A model generated the notes under the pieces. That model ran no database searches and was not told the DNA's origin. It saw only the letters and a list, made by a program, of their open reading frames with translations. A DNA stretch of 36,342 bases from a bacterium (GTDB lineage: Bacteria; Bacillota; Clostridia; Lachnospirales; Lachnospiraceae), in NCBI GenBank assembly GCA_030539165.1, contig JAUNSO010000029.1, positions 1-36,342 of the forward strand. The letters are read 5' to 3'. The position numbers and the translations under genes were made by a program. Positions 33,932-36,342 of the stretch are shown piece after piece (position 1 is the first letter of the stretch; each line of letters begins with the position of its first letter).

Positions 33932-34819
33932 ATGAAACTAAGTGAATCATTTCATAAAGGGAAAGCGGCAATATCATTTGAGATTTTTCCGCCGAAGAAG
34001 GAAGCGGATTTTCGGGATATCGACAGTCTGCTGGATCAGCTGGCAGAGCTGAACCCCAAATTCATCAGCGTAACGTTTGGTGCCGGTGGAACGAGTACTG
34101 TGGGGGCAGACGGAAAGATCCAGAATCCCACAATTGAGATTGCAAAGAAAATCAAAGCACATGGTATCATTCCGGCAGTGCATCTGACCTGTCTGAATTA
34201 CACACGACAGGAAATCGATGCGATGCTCCTGGCATTTCAGGACGCAGGCATCAGAAATATTCTGGCGCTGCGGGGAGACCGAAATCCTGATATAGAGCCA
34301 AAACATGATTTTGAGCATGCCAGTGATCTGGTAGAATACATAGCCTCACACGGAGATTTTGAAATCAGTGGCGCATGCTATCCGGAGGTACATCCGGAGT
34401 GCTTATATATGGATGAAGATCTGGCAAATCTAAAAAGAAAAGTGGATGCAGGGGCGACGCATCTGATTTCACAGCTTTTCTTTGATAATGATTATTTTTA
34501 TGAATTCGAGAGAAAAGCAAGGGTGGCCGGAATCACGGTACCGATAGAAGCAGGCATTATGCCGGTGACGAGCAAGAAACAGATCGAGCGTATGGGCAGT
34601 CTCTGCGGAGCCTCCATTCCGCCGAAGCTCAGGGTTATACTGGATAAGTATGAGGATGATCCCAAGGCGTTGACAGATGCCGGAATCGTATATGCGATGA
34701 ATCAGATCGTAGATCTGCTGGCACATGATGTAGACGGAGTTCATCTGTATGTTATGAATAAGCCGGATGTAGCAAGACGGATATGCGACGGAATTGCACA
34801 TCTGAGAAATGCTGAATAA
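33932..34819 (+). CDS. metF: 5,10-methylenetetrahydrofolate reductase
   Basis: 295 residues, normal for bacterial MetF. FAD-dependent TIM barrel reducing methylene-THF to methyl-THF for methionine synthesis or, in acetogens, the Wood-Ljungdahl pathway. Diagnostic stretches: ISFEIFPPKKE with the catalytic Glu, VTFGAGGTST, HLTCLNYTRQEID, NILALRGDR, ISGACYPEVHPE, THLISQLFFDND, and GIMPVTS. ATG 33932 has AAGGAGA 7 nt upstream; the in-frame TTG at 33926 is less likely. It is a single-gene unit with its own promoter and terminator, flanked by a convergent gene. Confidence 0.95.
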   Translation: MKLSESFHKGKAAISFEIFPPKKEADFRDIDSLLDQLAELNPKFISVTFGAGGTSTVGADGKIQNPTIEIAKKIKAHGIIPAVHLTCLNYTRQEIDAMLLAFQDAGIRNILALRGDRNPDIEPKHDFEHASDLVEYIASHGDFEISGACYPEVHPECLYMDEDLANLKRKVDAGATHLISQLFFDNDYFYEFERKARVAGITVPIEAGIMPVTSKKQIERMGSLCGASIPPKLRVILDKYEDDPKALTDAGIVYAMNQIVDLLAHDVDGVHLYVMNKPDVARRICDGIAHLRNAE

Positions 34820-34834
34820 AAAATAATCAATCAA

Positions 34835-34872
34835 AAAAGGTTCACAACAAATCATGATGTTGTGAACCTTTT
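34835..34872. terminator. Bidirectional terminator between metF and CNNM gene
   Basis: A perfect 15-bp stem (34835-34849 AAAAGGTTCACAACA with 34858-34872 TGTTGTGAACCTTTT) with an 8-nt loop. A and T tracts on either side allow function in both directions. Confidence 0.9.
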
Positions 34873-34885
34873 ACTATATATCCTG

Positions 34886-36205
34886 TTAATCATCGGTCTC
34901 AGATGTATCAGTATCCGGTACTGTGCCTTCAGCATTTTCTACAGGCGGCAGTGTCATATAGACCTTGTCAATGCGGGTTTTATCCATTTCGGCGACTTTC
35001 AGGTGGATACCGTTATCCAGATCCACTGCTTCGTTCTCCTCCGGAAGACGATCAAGCTGCTCGATGATGATACCGCCGATCGAATCATAATCCTCTGATT
35101 CCAGCAGCAGATCATCGGTCAGTTCCAGTGCATCATTGATGTCATCCAGCTTCATGGAACCTTCAATCAGATATTCACGTTCACCGATCTCCTGAATCAG
35201 ATCACGTTCATCCTCATCAAATTCATCTCTGATCTCACCAACGATTTCCTCCAGAAGGTCTTCCAGTGTGATCAGCCCGACCGTGGCACCATATTCGTCC
35301 AGTACCATGATCATATTGATAGAGCTTTCACGCATTTCTATCATCAGCTCAGAGGTTTTCTTATATTCAAATGTGAAATTGGCCTCTCGCATGACGTTAC
35401 GGATATTAAAATGATCAGTGTCTTCATAGAAGAGTATATCCTTGACGTTCACAAGTCCGATAATGTTATCTGTGGATTCTTCATAGACAGGAAGACGTGT
35501 ATACTTCTCTTCCATAAAGACTTCCTTCAGCTCTTCCCATGTAGCCTCCACATTGACACTGGACATGTCGACACGCGGAATCATGATGTCTTTTGCCAGA
35601 GAATCACCAAAATCAAATACATTATAAATCATCTGGCGTTCTTCTTTTTCAATCACGCCATCCTCATGGCTGACATCCACGATGGTACGCAGCTCTGTTT
35701 CAGTCATGGAATTATCAATAGAATTGACATCAATCCGGAGCAGGAACAGGATACCGTTTGAAAGCTTATCTACAATAAAAATCACCGGGGTCAGTATCCG
35801 CATAATGAACCGGATGACCGGGGCATAGGTCAGAGAAATCTTTTCTGAATATAATGTAGCCAGATTTTTAGGGGTAATCTCACCAAAGACAAGGATCAGG
35901 AGTGTCAGGACTCCGGTCACGATTCCGACATATGTATTTCCCCACAGCCGGATGGCAAGTGAAGTCGCAATGGAAGAAGCAGAAATATTTACGACGTTGT
36001 TGGCAACGAGAATGGCACTCAGCATCTTGGAACGGTGCTCCAGAAGATAAGTAACAGTCACGGCACGTTTATTACCTTCTTCGAATAAAGTACGAATGCG
36101 AAGTTTATTGACAGTAGTAAGTGCAGTTTCTGCAGATGAGAAAAAAGCAGATAACAATAAAAGTACAACTAAAAAAAACAATTGCATGACACCATCGGTA
36201 TCCAA
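34886..36205 (-). CDS. CNNM/CorC-family membrane protein (hemolysin-like)
   Basis: 439 residues. An N-terminal DUF21/CNNM membrane domain of about four helices (SAFFSSAETALTTVNKLRI, VFGEITPKNLA), a CBS-domain pair (~205-330: DIMIPRVDMSSV, YTRLPVYEESTDNIIGLVNVKDIL, MIMVLDEYGATVGLITLEDLLEEIVGEI) and a CorC/HlyC domain at the C-terminus (~345-425, YLIEGSMKLDDIND), ending in an acidic tail. Family members are Mg2+ or other divalent-cation exporters; they were once called hemolysins. Start: a TTG at 36205 has AAGGAGTG 7 nt upstream, so it is preferred over ATG 36187, which is too far from any ribosome site. Its cation specificity is not visible from sequence. Confidence 0.88.
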   Translation of the reverse strand: MDTDGVMQLFFLVVLLLLSAFFSSAETALTTVNKLRIRTLFEEGNKRAVTVTYLLEHRSKMLSAILVANNVVNISASSIATSLAIRLWGNTYVGIVTGVLTLLILVFGEITPKNLATLYSEKISLTYAPVIRFIMRILTPVIFIVDKLSNGILFLLRIDVNSIDNSMTETELRTIVDVSHEDGVIEKEERQMIYNVFDFGDSLAKDIMIPRVDMSSVNVEATWEELKEVFMEEKYTRLPVYEESTDNIIGLVNVKDILFYEDTDHFNIRNVMREANFTFEYKKTSELMIEMRESSINMIMVLDEYGATVGLITLEDLLEEIVGEIRDEFDEDERDLIQEIGEREYLIEGSMKLDDINDALELTDDLLLESEDYDSIGGIIIEQLDRLPEENEAVDLDNGIHLKVAEMDKTRIDKVYMTLPPVENAEGTVPDTDTSETDD

Positions 36206-36251
36206 ACCAAATCACTCCTTATATTTATAAATCTATGTATATATAGATGAA

Positions 36252-36281
36252 ATGTTACTATACATTGGTAGGAGTTGTCAA
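36252..36281 (-). promoter_or_regulatory. Possible promoter for CNNM gene
   Basis: On the minus strand TTGACA (plus 36276-36281), an 18-nt spacer and TAACAT (36252-36257). The -35 is perfect but the -10 is poor. Confidence 0.5.
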
Positions 36282-36303
36282 GCAGAATAAAGAAAACGTA
36301 TGT

Positions 36304-36332
36304 TTGCTTTTTGGACACAAATATGATATGAT
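36304..36332 (+). promoter_or_regulatory. Promoter for a gene right of the window
   Basis: TTGCTT (36304-36309), 17-nt spacer, TATGAT (36327-36332) on the plus strand. It is divergent from the CNNM gene and would serve a gene beyond 36342. Confidence 0.6.
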
Positions 36333-36342
36333 GGGACTGTTT

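Overview
The window looks like a chromosomal segment of a gut-type Clostridia bacterium, most likely Lachnospiraceae. This is inferred from gene content (HemZ, a bifunctional Rel, a rel / MBL hydrolase / hemZ / hisS / aspS run, a DUF3089 lipoprotein, SdpI-type protein), purine-rich GGAGG-like ribosome sites, and moderate GC by eye. No insertion sequence, integrase, tRNA, rRNA or CRISPR array was seen. Nearly all genes are on the plus strand. The exceptions are a cold-shock gene (15075-15284) and the last gene (34886-36205), each separated from its plus-strand neighbour by a bidirectional terminator.

Layout. (1) 1-1851: an accessory-looking peptide locus with a short radical SAM enzyme that has a PqqD-like N-terminus but no SPASM extension, a 53-residue GG-leader peptide too short for the usual gene cut-offs, and an SdpI-like membrane protein. 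The enzyme and the peptide share an imperfect 28-bp leader repeat at exactly the same distance from each start codon. (2) 1881-5047: a lipoprotein with coiled coil and amidohydrolase domain, translationally coupled to a secreted protein made of three ~147-residue modules. (3) 5146-10556: an apparent N-acetylmuramic acid recycling operon: PTS enzyme I, a MurP-like EIIBCA, a double GNAT protein and a C-terminally short MurQ. (4) 10689-14994: UppP, a DUF3089 lipoprotein, a zinc-ribbon membrane protein and an EamA transporter. (5) 15075-16609: cspA (minus) divergent from galE.

(6) 16739-24408: a core cluster of rel, MBL hydrolase, hemZ, hisS and aspS. (7) 24441-29150: a signalling group of hybrid histidine kinase, a diacylglycerol-kinase-like protein with an altered GGDGT motif, and a receiver/HD-GYP protein. 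(8) 29161-33860: a promoter, a structured leader resembling the yybP-ykoY manganese riboswitch with an intrinsic terminator, then an adaptor / ABC ATPase / FtsX-like permease operon. (9) 33932-34819: metF. (10) 34886-36205: a CNNM/CorC-type membrane protein on the minus strand; a divergent plus-strand promoter at the right edge points to a gene beyond the window.

The most interesting places are the peptide locus with its duplicated leader, the riboswitch-like leader in front of an ABC efflux operon, and the kinase / lipid-kinase-like / HD-GYP group. All functional statements rest on motif reading by eye; no database search was possible.
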